A DNA stretch of 64,000 nt from Peromyscus leucopus. Its lineage: Eukaryota > Chordata > Mammalia > Rodentia > Cricetidae. The first letter of the stretch is position 1. Each line of letters begins with the position of its first letter. Under the pieces are notes generated by a model. The model was not told the DNA's origin. It did not search any database and saw only the letters and a program-made list of their open reading frames with translations. Shown here piece by piece: positions 23,180 through 33,295 of this stretch. The position numbers and the translations under genes were made by a program. Where the stretch lies: positions 68,280,982-68,344,981 of the forward strand of contig NC_051067.1 in the NCBI RefSeq assembly GCF_004664715.2. Reading direction: 5' to 3'.

Positions 23180-23795
23180 ATTTGCCATTCTATAGACTCA
23201 TAAGTTTCATAGTTTGACATAAATATAATGTCGTCTGTGCAATGAAATTATTGTAAGATACACACACACACATATAATTATTAGGTTGGGGGACTGTGAG
23301 GAAGCTATAACTGACAGTTCTGAAAGTTAATCTGTATTGATAAAATGAGGAATTCTGTTCAAAGAATGAGTCCTGGATAAATAGAACTCGCATTTCCTGT
23401 TCTATATGTCGGCTTTGGCCTCCATCATGGTAGGGTGAGTAGGCAAGCTAAAAGTATTTGAAATGCTGACAATCTTTAGGGTGAGGAGGCATGGTAAAGA
23501 AGCAATCTTGTACATCTATGGCAATTATTTTTTGGTTTCTGGGGATGGCCGTGGGAGATGGGAAGCCAGGCTGTGAGGTTCCCCTTGGCTTTAATAAATT
23601 GTATTTAATTTCTTAAGGTCTTGTAACAGTCTATAAGCCTGATATTCCTAAATAAAAGGATATTGGGGTGATTTAAAGACTGGTGGGGGGCTTTATATGC
23701 CCAATATTTAAGTTTTTCCTCCACCAGACAGGTAGCAATTACAATTCTCTCATCATTTAAAGGTCATTACTTAACCCAGATAGGAGCATCAGATT
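23180..23795 (-). pseudogene. Reverse transcriptase (pol) remnant of the retrovirus
   Basis: Betaretrovirus-type RT motifs appear in order on the minus strand but in different frames. They are 'RLLQDLKKLN' near 23600-23635, 'QPGFPSPTAIP' near 23535-23570 and 'IDVQDCFF' (first catalytic aspartate region) near 23495-23520. The YMDD catalytic box is present only as a changed CTDD at 23230-23241. Stop codons and frameshifts lie between the pieces, so no enzyme can be made. The order and spacing support a real pol remnant. Confidence 0.85.
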
Positions 23796-23899
23796 TACAA
23801 GTAACGGAGTTAACAGTGGACAGTGGCCCCTAGGATAAATTTTGATACCTTAGGCTATGTCTGTCATGTATGATTTCTGGAATAAAGGGCCCAATTATG

Positions 23900-24040
23900 C
23901 CTTGAGCTTGTTTACTCAAGTTCCTTTAAGTTTAAAACCCATATAAGAGACAAAGGAGTAATAGTCATCTTAAGTACTTGGCAAATCTTTTCCTGAAATA
24001 TAAGAACTAACCGTGCTTATGTCTAGCAAGTCGATTATTT
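23900..24040 (-). pseudogene. Retroviral protease remnant
   Basis: Just upstream of the RT remnant a frame reads 'LLDIS' and then 'ISGKDLPST' before a stop. In betaretroviral proteases the active site is LLDTGAD followed by a conserved ISGKDWP-like block. Here the catalytic DTG reads DIS, so the enzyme is dead. The position between gag and pol is as expected. Confidence 0.65.
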
Positions 24041-26251
24041 TTTCCCCCTGTATTTTAAGTGTTTAGTTGGTTTGGAATCCTGAATCCAGAAGGCCATATC
24101 ATTGGAATTCACACCAGTAGCTCCCTTAGGCTCTGCCCTGCATGAATCTGAATTGTTTTTGTAGAGGGTTGTACAATAATCTTAATTTCTTTAGTAAAGT
24201 CAGGATCAACCTTTACTGGGACAATTTTTATACCTTGTACAGCAGAGGAGCTACAGCCTATATTTAGCCCCAGTGTCCCTTCTGGGGAGGTCCAGACTCT
24301 TATATTAAGACATAAAAGTCCATTCCTAAAGCTTATATATCTCAGACCTCAATAAAAACTTTATCCACAGATCTAACTTAGGCATACATCCTCAGTATCT
24401 CTAGGTTATTACTGAGATTCGTGTATCATTAATAACATATCTAGATGTTTATGTGTTACAATGATCTATCCTAATAACTGGCAATTCATATATCATGTTA
24501 TTTTTTTAACTTTCCTAAACATTCTCTATATCTAAACCTTTACATCCCTATAAAAACTTTATATCCAAAAGCATCTATGTATTAAACTTGTCAGGAGAAA
24601 TAAGTGATTGATTATTAAAAATAGCCAATGTAAAGTGAATTTCTTTTAATAAAGGAACAGTAAAGGGTCATTTTGAAATCTGTTAGGTGAGCTATCTTTT
24701 ACTTGAAATTGGATAGTAAGGCAAATTGTCTTTAAACCTGGTAAAAGGAAATATAATCTAAATTATCTCAAAGCATAGTTTGGACAAAACCCTGGCAATA
24801 AGGGGTATGGCAGTTTTGTCCAAAGCTTAAACATTTTAAATGCTAGGGGGCTAAGTAATGAATTGATTATATGAAATTTAGCATACATAGCATGTATATA
24901 AGTATAATTTTGTATACATTAGAGGATTTGATCATTTATGATGATCAAGTTTTAATTTGTATCCTGAAAATTATCTCTAATAGCTTATAGCTTAAGTACA
25001 ACTTATCCTTAACAGTTTACAGTTTAGGTCGGCCAATCAATCAATAAGTTTTATTTCTTAATTATCTTTAATTAAAGTAAACTTATTCTTAACAATTTAT
25101 AAGTTAGTTGCCCTTATAAGCTTAGAACTTTGGTTTTATACTTGTCAGTTTAGCTTTAAAAATATTAAGTTTGTCCTGAAATTTTTTTTAATATAGAAAC
25201 AGGAACTCTTATTCAAAAATATAGTATATGAGGAGAGTAACAATTAATAAATCCTTTAAGGTGTATCATGAAATGAGATAAGCACAGTAAATTTACAGGC
25301 CCAAACTAAAACAAAGGAGGAGGAATTTTTTTTTTTTTTTTTGTAGCAGTTGCAGCCTGTTTGTCCAGTCTGTATCAAGCCAGATAGCCACGCCACCGGG
25401 AATTGCCAGGTGAGGAGAAGGGTGGAGCCCAAGTGAGCTGAGATGCAGATAGCAGATAGTTAGGTTCAGAGAGAAGGCAGATGTTTAGGATTCCGACCCC
25501 CAAACGTCTTCAGGGGTCTGATGAATCCAGGTCGTAGTAGGGCGTCCCCTAACCAGGACCTGTTTTTTTGAAATGGGTTAACTGAAGTTCTTGTACTTGG
25601 CCAAGATTTTTGTAAATTACCAAGAACTTAATAGTCAACCCAGAAAAAGGAAAGAGAGAGAAAGAGACACTTTTTTAGGAGAGCTGGGAGTTGCCATTGG
25701 TTTTTAAATCGGCACTGGCTGTGAGGCTTGCATTAATTTAAATGAAGGCTGCTGGAGCGAAGCTCCTAGTTAGCTGCAGGGCAAGTTTAGGGCTCAAGTT
25801 AGCCCTTAGATTCCAGTAGTTTTAGCAAAAAAGGCTGTTTGTAGCAGGACGCTGCTGCTACTATGGAGAACATAGTGAACTTCATTAGCTCTGGTTTATG
25901 CTCTCAGGAGGTCTGGTAGTGTGAGAATATTGTGTTACCTCCTTGTAAGACCCTGAATGAAGTAACGGCAGGTTTCTCCCTAAAAGGGAGGGGTTAGAAT
26001 CTCTGCCGCTTATCATATTCTGATGGTAAATCAATTTCATAAGGTTGGTGGCTTTTAGGGGTCTCCTAAATCTTTCCTTACATTTTTTAGGGGGGGCTTT
26101 ATGGAATTAAGATAGTCTTTGCTTCCTTATCTAAGCCTGTAAACAGACTAGAGCTGACTGAAATGCCTTTCGTCGTAAGCCTGTGTCCTGTAATTTCTAT
26201 CAAAAACTGATTCTCTTTTGACTCGTTCTGACTCATGGTGCAAGAAGGATT
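24041..26251 (-). other. Retroviral interior, expected gag region, unrecognised
   Basis: AT-rich and full of stops. No zinc-knuckle or capsid major homology motif could be read. Leader sequence and gag should lie here in a complete relative. Confidence 0.5.
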
Positions 26252-26427
26252 TTTTTTTTTTTTTTTTTTTTTCCCCGAGACAGGGTTTCTTTGTGTAGCT
26301 TTGCGCCTTTCCTGGATCGCACTCTGTAGACCAGGCTAGCCTCGAACTCACAGAGATCCTCACAGATCCTGTGGCTCTGCCTCCTGAGTGCTGGGATTAA
26401 AGGCGTGCGCCACCACCGCCCGTCCGA
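26252..26427 (-). mobile_element. B1 SINE inside the retrovirus, antisense
   Basis: Poly(T), 'gagacagggtttctttgtgtagctttgcgcc', 'ccaggctagcctcgaactcacagagatcc', then a short duplicated 'cacagatcct', and 'gggattaaaggcgtgcgccaccaccgcccg'. It is flanked by AAGAAGGATT on both sides (26242-26251 and 26428-26437), so it is an independent insertion into viral sequence. Confidence 0.95.
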
Positions 26428-26648
26428 AAGAAGGATTCTTAATAGGGAAGGGAGATATTCAACTACTCACCACAAAGAGGCCTGGGGTTCCTCCTGGTCT
26501 GCAGCACCTTTGGTGAGGTCCGTCGGTAGCCGGCACTTCAGGGGTCACCTTTACGACTCCCCGGAGAGACTGCCTCGTCTCTGGACAGCCTCCGCCAAGC
26601 ACACCACTGCTTTTTGAGTGTGCTTGGTAGATTACTCTTCCTGAGACT

Positions 26649-26666
26649 GGGTACCCAAGGGCGCCA
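26649..26666 (-). promoter_or_regulatory. Primer-binding-site region
   Basis: Minus strand: TGGCGCCCTTGGGTACCC, two bases past the 5' LTR end. The first eight bases fit the 3' end of lysine-type tRNA primers. The remainder does not match a lysine tRNA as I know it, so the primer is either different or the site has drifted. Confidence 0.7.
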
Positions 26667-26668
26667 GG

Positions 26669-28028
26669 TCTTGTATAATATTAGAGGGACCAGCCTTAAT
26701 ATTATACATCCCAGGGGCTCAGGAGAGAGAACTACTGACGGCGAGGACTATTATCAGGAAATATAATCTCAGCACACCGAGTTCTATATTTTACTTACTT
26801 TAATTCCTCTGGCATAACATCCTTTATACACAGCTTCAGTTCTGTTCTCATGTTTAGCTCCTTTCTTGCCTGATTTCTCTCTATATTTATCTACTGTCCC
26901 CTCTATGTTCTATCTTAATTCCTTCATCTAGTTCTGTCCCTTCTAGGTTCCCATCTATCTAGTTCTTTCTCCCATCAGCTTCTCTCCCGTCTCCTTCTCT
27001 CTCATCTGACTCTTTCTCATCTTGTTCTTCCCCATCTGGCTCTTCCTCATCTTCCATCTCGTTCCTCTAGTCCTCTCTTTTAGCTCTTCAATCTAGTTCT
27101 TCCCCATCTCAGCTCGTTCCTCTCAAGTTCTTACCCATCTCGTTCTTCCATTCTCTTCTCTCTTCTCTGTCCTCTGCTTTACAGTTATATATCTCCCCCA
27201 AATCACAATCCTCCCTCCACCCAGGACACTCAGCCTGAACTTCCTCAGACAGTGATTGTCTGAGGAAGTAAGGCTTAATTGGCACATCCGCCAGGCCTTC
27301 TCAAACAGGTAACCTGGATGCTTAAGTCTGTTCTAGAGAGTACAGAGGTATCTCTGATAAGGTACTTTCCTCCATCCGGTGATGGACCTGGCCAGATGCT
27401 ACCAATAATGATAATTACAGCGAGGCTTGAACTGGGAGTTCTGGCTGAGCATAGCTGTTAGCACAGAAGTTTATCTAAATATTCCTAGAAGTGGTTAGGT
27501 AAGTAGCTAGAGGTCTATAAAGTTAGTAAGGCTGTAAGAAAGGAGGGGTGTGAGCTAAATTGTGTAAAGCTATTACTTAATGTCTACCTGACCTAGGCGG
27601 TGTCCCCTTGTGGAATTTACCTTAAGTCAGGAGACTTGCATGTGGGCTGTTATCATTGTTAGTCCACCTGGGACTAACAATGGGCGCCCACCTGGGTGGT
27701 GTTTCCTGTAGTCCTTGAAAGTGGCCAAGGGAGATAATCTGATTCCAGAGAAAGCCTTTCCTGAGGCTGTTCTCCAAATACCTGGAATGTGTATGTCCAG
27801 AGAGTGCTCAGTCTACACTGTTAGTCCTTCTTAGGGGAAAGTCAATAGGGAAAACTATGAAGGCACACATGATTTTCATAACAGAAGACAGCTGATATAT
27901 AACAAGCCAAGTAACACCAAAAACTCCTTGGGATTTGGCTTCCTCTGGAGGAATTCCCTGATCCCTCCAGGTAGTGACTTTGCCATAACCAGCTGAGTTC
28001 TTATGATATATTCCTGCGGCCCGCAGCA
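26669..28028 (-). repeat. 5' LTR of the retrovirus (1,360 bp)
   Basis: Compared line by line with 19749-21109, the only difference found is one missing C in the run after 'aatcacaatcct'. The hairpins, possible TATA box and purine-rich segment are the same. As the 5' LTR it would supply the promoter, with transcription toward lower coordinates. Confidence 0.95.
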
Positions 28029-28034
28029 CACAAA
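28029..28034. repeat. Target-site duplication CACAAA, right copy
   Basis: Matches 19743-19748 exactly and begins the resumed L1 sequence. Confidence 0.9.
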
Positions 28035-28237
28035 GACCTTTTCCCCCAGCATTCCTTTCCCAAACTCAACCCAGCATTTCAGTCTCCAACACCAGCAGGC
28101 ATTCCCTGTGAATATACCAACTGAGCAGGCCAGGAAAACATGCAATGCATAGCCACTACACTTTGAAAATCTAGAGAGTAAATAGAAACCAAGGAACAAA
28201 ACACTGACCCAACAAAGACAAATCTAGAAATCAGCAC

Positions 28238-28289
<52 letters not shown>

Positions 28290-29016
28290 ATAACGGCCAG
28301 AGCAACATGTCTCCTCTAGAGCCCAGCTTTTCTACACAGGAGGCCCTGAATATTCCAACATAGCTGGAGCACAGGGAAAAAAACCACTTTAAAATCAACT
28401 GTAGGGAGATGATAGCAATTTTTAAAAAGGATGAACAAATCCCTTAAAGGAATCCAAGGAAGCACAAACAGCTGAAGGAAATGAATAAAACTGTTCAAAA
28501 CCTGAAAAATAAAGAAACCCCAAACTTTGGCAATTCTGGATACGAAAAATTTAGGAATCTGATCAGGAACTACAGAAGTACGTTTTACCAACAGAATATA
28601 AGAGATGAAAGAAAGAATCTCAAGCACTGAGGATATCACAAAAAATGGATACCCTGGTCAAAGAAAATGTTAAATCCAAAAATCTCCTGGTATAAAACAT
28701 CCAGGAAATGTGGGACATTATGAAAAGATAAAACTTAAGAATAATAGGATTAGAAGAAGGAGAAGAATCCCAGCTCAAAGGCCCAGAAACTTTGATAGGA
28801 TAATTTTTGCTTCATATTTTATTTTGTCATATTTGGTTGTTATCTCTTAGAAGCCTGTTCTTTTCTAATGAGAGGCAGAAAGGGCTTGGATCTGGCAGGG
28901 AGGGGAAGTGAGGAAGAACTTGAATGAGTAGAGGGGGAAAAAACTATAATCAGGATGTATTGTATGAGAAAAGAATTTATTTTTAATAAAAGGAAAAATG
29001 AAAAAAAAGAAAAAGT
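28029..29016 (+). mobile_element. L1, sense: 5' UTR end, start of ORF1, then 3' UTR (ORF2 deleted)
   Basis: 5' UTR sequence with a CA tract (28242-28286) leads into the ORF1 coiled-coil region ('gatgaacaaatcccttaaaggaatccaagg', 'gaaggaaatgaataaaactgttcaaa', 'gagaagaatcccagctcaaaggcccag'). At about 28793 it jumps to the 3' UTR ('ttatctcttagaagcctgttcttttctaatgagagg', 'ataatcaggatgtattgtatgag') and an A-rich tail. The rest of ORF1 and all of ORF2 (several kb) are absent. ORF1 has frameshifts and stops, so it is not coding. Confidence 0.8.
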
Positions 29017-29096
29017 ATTTCACAACATATTTTTGTCATATTCACCCCTCACTTTTCTTAGATCCACCCCCTGCTTCCCCACCCTGCCCAGCTTCA

Positions 29097-29535
29097 CCTT
29101 CTCCTCCTGTGCTGCTGCTTCTCCTTCTTCTCCTTCTTCTCCTTCTTCTCCTCCTTCTCCTCCTTCTCCTCCTTCTCCTTCTCCTTCTCCTTCTCCTTCT
29201 CCTCCTTCTCCTCCTTCTCCTCCTTCTCCTCCTTTTCTCCTTCTTCTCCTTCTTCTCCTTCTTCTCCTTCTTCTCCTTCTCCTTCTTCTCCTTCTTCTCC
29301 TTCTTCTCCTTCTTCTCCTTCTTCTCCTTCTTCTCCTTCTTCTCCTTCTTCTCCTTCTTCTCCTTCTTCTCCTTCTTCTCCTTCTCCTTCTCCTTCTCCT
29401 TCTCCTTCTCCTTCTCCTTCTCCTTCTCCTTCTCCTTCTCCTTCTCCTTCTCCTTCTCCTTCTCCTTCTCCTTCTCCTTCTCCTTCTTCTTCTTCTTCTT
29501 CTTCTTCTTCTTCTTCTTCTTCTTCTTCTTCTTCT
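29097..29535. repeat. TTC/CTC polypyrimidine tract, about 440 bp
   Basis: Pure pyrimidine for most of its length and graded. The left part is CTCCTT-type, the middle TTCTCC and CTTCTCC, then CTTCTC hexamers, and the last 55 bp next to the B1 is plain TTC. It produces long Leu/Ser/Phe frames on one strand and Glu/Gly frames on the other, none of them genes. Confidence 0.95.
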
Positions 29536-29652
29536 TGTTTTTGAGACAGGGTTTCTCTGTGTAGCTTTGCTCCTTTCCTGGATCTCACTCTGTAGCCCAG
29601 GCTGGCCTCGAACTCACAGAGATCCACCTGCCTCTGCCTCCCGAGTGCAGGA
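29536..29652 (-). mobile_element. B1 SINE, antisense, 5'-truncated
   Basis: 'tttttgagacagggtttctctgtgtagctttgctcctttcctgg' to 'ctgcctcccgagtgc', where it stops before the usual 'tgggattaaaggc'. Its A-tail side faces the TTC tract, which probably grew from that tail. Confidence 0.9.
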
Positions 29653-29684
29653 TATTAAAGACTCTTGACCTGTTTTATTTTTTT
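29653..29684 (+). repeat. Short duplicated segment B, copy 1
   Basis: 'ggatattaaagactcttgacctgtttt' recurs at 31059-31086 in the same direction. Confidence 0.75.
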
Positions 29685-29693
29685 TGTGTGTGT

Positions 29694-29737
<44 letters not shown>
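29685..29737. repeat. TG microsatellite
   Basis: About 26 TG units, forming the left edge of duplicated segment A, copy 1. Confidence 0.95.
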
Positions 29738-29738
<1 letters not shown>

Positions 29739-30122
29739 ACGTGCATGTGCATGTGTGTGCACAGTAGGCAGTCAGACAGGAACAGGATTGAAATTTGTAA
29801 TGGATTCATTGAAAGAACAAAACTTCAAAGTATCCCTAGAAGGTCTTGATTCAGAGTTAATACTTTCATCAATCAATAGGCTATGACAGTGACTTCTCTT
29901 AGTCATCAAAAAGCCCTTGTGAATTTCATTTATATATTTATGCTTTGTTATGGTATCAGGTAGTTCAGTGTTTAAAGCAGCCAGCATATATTTATGTGTT
30001 TTTATTTCTGTTTTAGATGAGTGTTTGTTTGACATTCACCTGACCTGCCTTGTGTGTGCGTGGGCACTCTAGGTGATGCTAAGGAAGAGTGATGGCTCAG
30101 AACTCATTGGAGCTAGACTCCA

Positions 30123-30123
<1 letters not shown>
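29738..30123 (+). repeat. Duplicated segment A, copy 1
   Basis: From 'tacacgtgcatgtgcatg' to 'cattggagctagact' this matches 37681-38097 in the same direction with roughly ten substitutions, a 6-bp indel and different TG lengths. The 73-codon frame here has a matching frame in the other copy only because of the duplication. I recognise no repeat family. Confidence 0.85.

Positions 30124-30172
<49 letters not shown>
30124..30172. repeat. TG microsatellite
   Basis: About 24 TG units, starting where copies 1 and 2 of segment A diverge. Confidence 0.95.
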
Positions 30173-30175
<3 letters not shown>

Positions 30176-31058
30176 TCAGGAAAAAGATTCCTCTTCCTAG
30201 GGCTTTTCAGGACTAGCTTAGGAGATTCTATGGGGGCATTTAACTTTGCTTAATAAGCAAAAATGTTGACTAACATGTGATAACTAAAACCATAAGATTT
30301 TGAAAAAGTAGATAAACAATGGAAGTATCAGTGAAGATTCCATTATATAACTGCTTATTACCAAAATGTAGCGAATTCAAAAAAATATCCATCACATTAC
30401 CAGTTTCTGGGGAGCAGGACCTGGGAACTCTCCTTTATTCACCATAGGGAAGACAGCATGGGTGCCTTGAGGAATGGCTGGGTCTCTGGGTTGATTACTG
30501 AAGACTCAGATCCCTGCCACTTGGACCCCATCTCAGGCTGCTGTTCTTATGACATGGCAGCTGCTGTCTTCTAGAAAAAGGGCCCTCAACAGGCAGCAAA
30601 GCATTAAACATTTTTTCTTTATTTCCATGTTACTACTTAACTATTATGTACACAGATAATCTAACTTATGTAAGATCTATGGTGAATCATGTATCATGAC
30701 AAAGTTCTAATCTCAAACATGAGAAACTGAGACAGAAGGATTCTCGTGATTTCTAGGGTAGCATGAACTATTTAGCAAAAGCCTATCTCAAAATAACCAA
30801 AAGAAACATCTACATTGATGACAAAATCAGCAACATATACAACAGCTCATCAGACCATAATCCCGTTTTCACACACCTGACCCATTCTTATTTATTATTA
30901 AGGAACAGAAAGCGGTCTTATATAATAAAACATGATAGCTTTTGTTTTTAAGCCAAAGAAATCCTTCATTTGTTATATTGACCTCTTTCAGATGCATTGG
31001 CTATTCTTGTGCCAAGATTCAGTTCTTTTCTCCATGTTCAGTTATTTGCAAAAGCAGA
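30173..31058. other. No gene or recognised repeat
   Basis: AT-rich, with frames of 64 codons or less. Nothing recognised. Confidence 0.5.
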
Positions 31059-31175
31059 CATGGATATTAAAGACTCTTGACCTGTTTTTTTTTTCTTTTT
31101 CTAGAAGATTGGAAAGAGTACTATGAGACTAGACATGACATGACTGCTTTATGCCTCTAAATTTGGGGAATGTTA
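31059..31175 (+). repeat. Parent-like segment for duplications B and C
   Basis: The left part (31059-31086) matches 29653-29684, and the right part (31103-31173) matches 32541-32612. Here the two parts are continuous, joined by a T-rich stretch. Confidence 0.7.
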
Positions 31176-31792
31176 AGCATTTCCCCACTCCTTCCGGTTG
31201 GTGATTTAGGTCCACGTGCTCTTCTATCAAAGTTCTAATTTTTCCCTAGGATTTGACTTGCTATACAAATGACCACTCTTTGAAATACAGAGCTTCTTTG
31301 ATAAAGATTGAGAGCAGCCACAAATCTATGGAGATACACAACAGTACTTAGAAGGCTGACTATTGAGCTGAAGCACTTAGAAGATGACTATTTTAGCAAA
31401 GCAACATCTTTCTTGGGGCCATGACTTCCCTAGCCATGGATTTCATCATACTTACAGTACAAAGCATGATTTCCCTCTGGCAGTTGTTACTGTAGCATGC
31501 AGGATCCAGTGCTGGGGAAGGTCACTGCTGTCCTTTCTCCCTCCCCCAGCAGCCGCCTGCATAACACATTTTAGCATTATGAAAGTCAGCCAGCAGAGGG
31601 AGTTTCCTGGTCACTTCAAAATTGATTTCTCTATGTCTTACAACTAGAGCATGTGATACTTTCAACAATAGACACTTACCTTGTAGTTACAATGGATAAC
31701 CAGGAGCAACAGCAATAGCCTATACTATGCAGGGTGTCTCTGGTGCCTCCCTGACCATAACTTGTAGGGAGGTAACCTGTGCCTGGCATATT
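31176..31792. other. No gene or recognised repeat
   Basis: The best frame (31384-31647, 87 codons) shows no domain. No repeat signature. Confidence 0.5.
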
Positions 31793-32172
31793 CTTACCTT
31801 TTCTATTGCTATGATAAGACCATGGCAAAGGCAACTTATAGAAGGAAGAGTTGGTTTTGGCTTACAGCTCCAGAGGGATGAGAGTTCATCATGACAGTGA
31901 TGGAAGGAATGACAGCAAGTGGCAGGCAAGGTGGTCAGAGCAGGAAGTGAAGAGATCACATCTTCAGCTATAAACACAATGCAGAAGTTATGAACTGAAA
32001 GTGGAACGAGAAAATAAAGTCTCAAATCCCAACCCCAGTGCCATAGTTATGATATAGATAGGCCGTACCTCCTAAAGGCTTCATAACATCCCCCAAACAG
32101 CACAACCACTGGAGGTGCCAAGTATTCAAATATTTGACCCCATGGGGGACATTCTTATTCAAACCACCAGTC
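31793..32172 (-). mobile_element. MaLR-like LTR (second type), antisense
   Basis: 'ccttttctattgctatgataagaccatggcaaaggcaacttatag', 'ggcttacagctccagaggg' and 'gggggacattcttattcaaaccacca' match the type at 9991-10362. The 101-codon frame on the minus strand is incidental. Confidence 0.6.
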
Positions 32173-32540
32173 TGACACTGAGATTTTCATTTTAAAAACC
32201 CATGTCTTCTGGGAGCAGCACTGGTCACTCATGCAGAAGATCTCTGTTCTAAGTCCTTTTTAAAATGTATGCTTTAATTAGCTTAAGAACTAGTTGGGTT
32301 TCATAAGACTTCTTCATATATCCTTAGTTTTGGCTAATTCCTCTTCCCACCTACCCCTTACTTCTCCTATCCTTCTATCTCCATTCCTACTTAAGGCTTT
32401 TTACCACATAACCATTCAAACTGCTGAGAATAAATAACAGCTGTGAATGCTCATCTGTAAATGGAACATCTATATCAACACCTCCCCATATCCCAAGTCT
32501 CTGCAAACTTGAAAAAGGGAGTTGAAAGAATGTAAGAGCC
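32173..32540. other. No gene or recognised repeat
   Basis: Unassigned AT-rich sequence. Confidence 0.5.
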
Positions 32541-32612
32541 AGAAGATTGGAAGGAGTACTATAAGACTAGACATGACATGACTGCTTTATGCCTCTAAAT
32601 TTGGGGAATGTT
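32541..32612 (+). repeat. Duplicated segment C, copy 2
   Basis: 'agaagattggaaggagtactataagactagacatgacatgactgc' to 'tttggggaatgtta' is nearly identical to 31103-31173. It ends where a MaLR-like LTR begins. Confidence 0.8.
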
Positions 32613-33034
32613 ATGATTTATAAATGTAATACTCTCCACAAACTCACTTTTTCAGTGCTTGTCATTGGCAGGTGGCACTGTGTTGGAAGGTTGTGGAATC
32701 TTTAGGAGGCAGGATCCTGCTGGTAGAAGTAGGCCCATCTCTAGTGGGCCTTGGAAAGGTGCACCCATCCTTGCCTTACTCTTGAAGCCCACCACAGTGT
32801 AAACAGCCAGTGCTTTCCTCTCCCACTGCCACAGATACCATGCCCTCTCCATGCAGTCCCTTCCATAATGCTGTCCCTTCCATAATGCCGTCCCTTCCAC
32901 AATGCCGTCCCTTCCATAATGCCGTCCCTTCCATATTGCACTGGAATCTCTTTAATACTGTGAGACCTTTAATCTCTTAAGTTACATCTTTCTGATATTT
33001 TGGTTGTGGCAATGACAGAGTAACTAATACAGAT
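32610..33034 (+). mobile_element. MaLR-like LTR, sense, with 17-bp minisatellite
   Basis: 'tgttatgatttataaatgtaatactctccacaaactcac', 'ggaatctttaggaggcaggatcctgctgg' and the end 'gagtaactaatacag' fit a rodent MaLR-like LTR. Positions 32856-32940 are five head-to-tail 17-bp units of the form GTCCCTTCCATAATGCC. Confidence 0.6.
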
Positions 33035-33177
33035 GGTTTGTTATGTGGCAAGAATCACTGGAAAAACAGCTATAAGTAAAGATATAATACATTGGTCAGA
33101 TTTTTTGAAATTTATTTTCATTTTAGTGCTCAGGGAATACAGGTTAAGAGGAGCCAGGTAACATTTTCAGAGTGCAT

Positions 33178-33252
33178 TAATTAGGGTTCTCCAGAGCAAT
33201 TCTGACTAATGCACCTTACACACATGCAAAAAATGTGCACCATCCAAACACA

Positions 33253-33295
<43 letters not shown>

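Larger units (their letters stand above)
19749..28028 (-). mobile_element. Class II endogenous retrovirus, recent, non-autonomous
   Basis: 8,280 bp on the minus strand: 5' LTR 26669-28028, primer site, 5.56-kb interior, polypurine tract, 3' LTR 19749-21109, with a CACAAA duplication outside. The LTRs differ by one base (C5 against C4 after 'aatcacaatcct'). No interior frame exceeds about 95 codons. Protease and reverse-transcriptase remnants are present but broken by stops and frameshifts, and no gag, integrase or env could be recognised. Known families with this profile are non-autonomous class II elements copied by machinery supplied in trans. The cricetid mys/mysTR group is one candidate, but I cannot confirm the family. 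Confidence 0.9.

Noticed and set aside
28242..28286. Regular short repeats as a possible CRISPR array
   Set aside because: This and the similar tracts are plain CA/TG microsatellites without spacers, in a mammalian genome.
28955..29668. 237-, 188- and 177-codon frames rich in Leu, Ser/Phe or Glu/Gly
   Set aside because: All are readings of the TTC/CTC tract in different phases and strands, extended into a B1.
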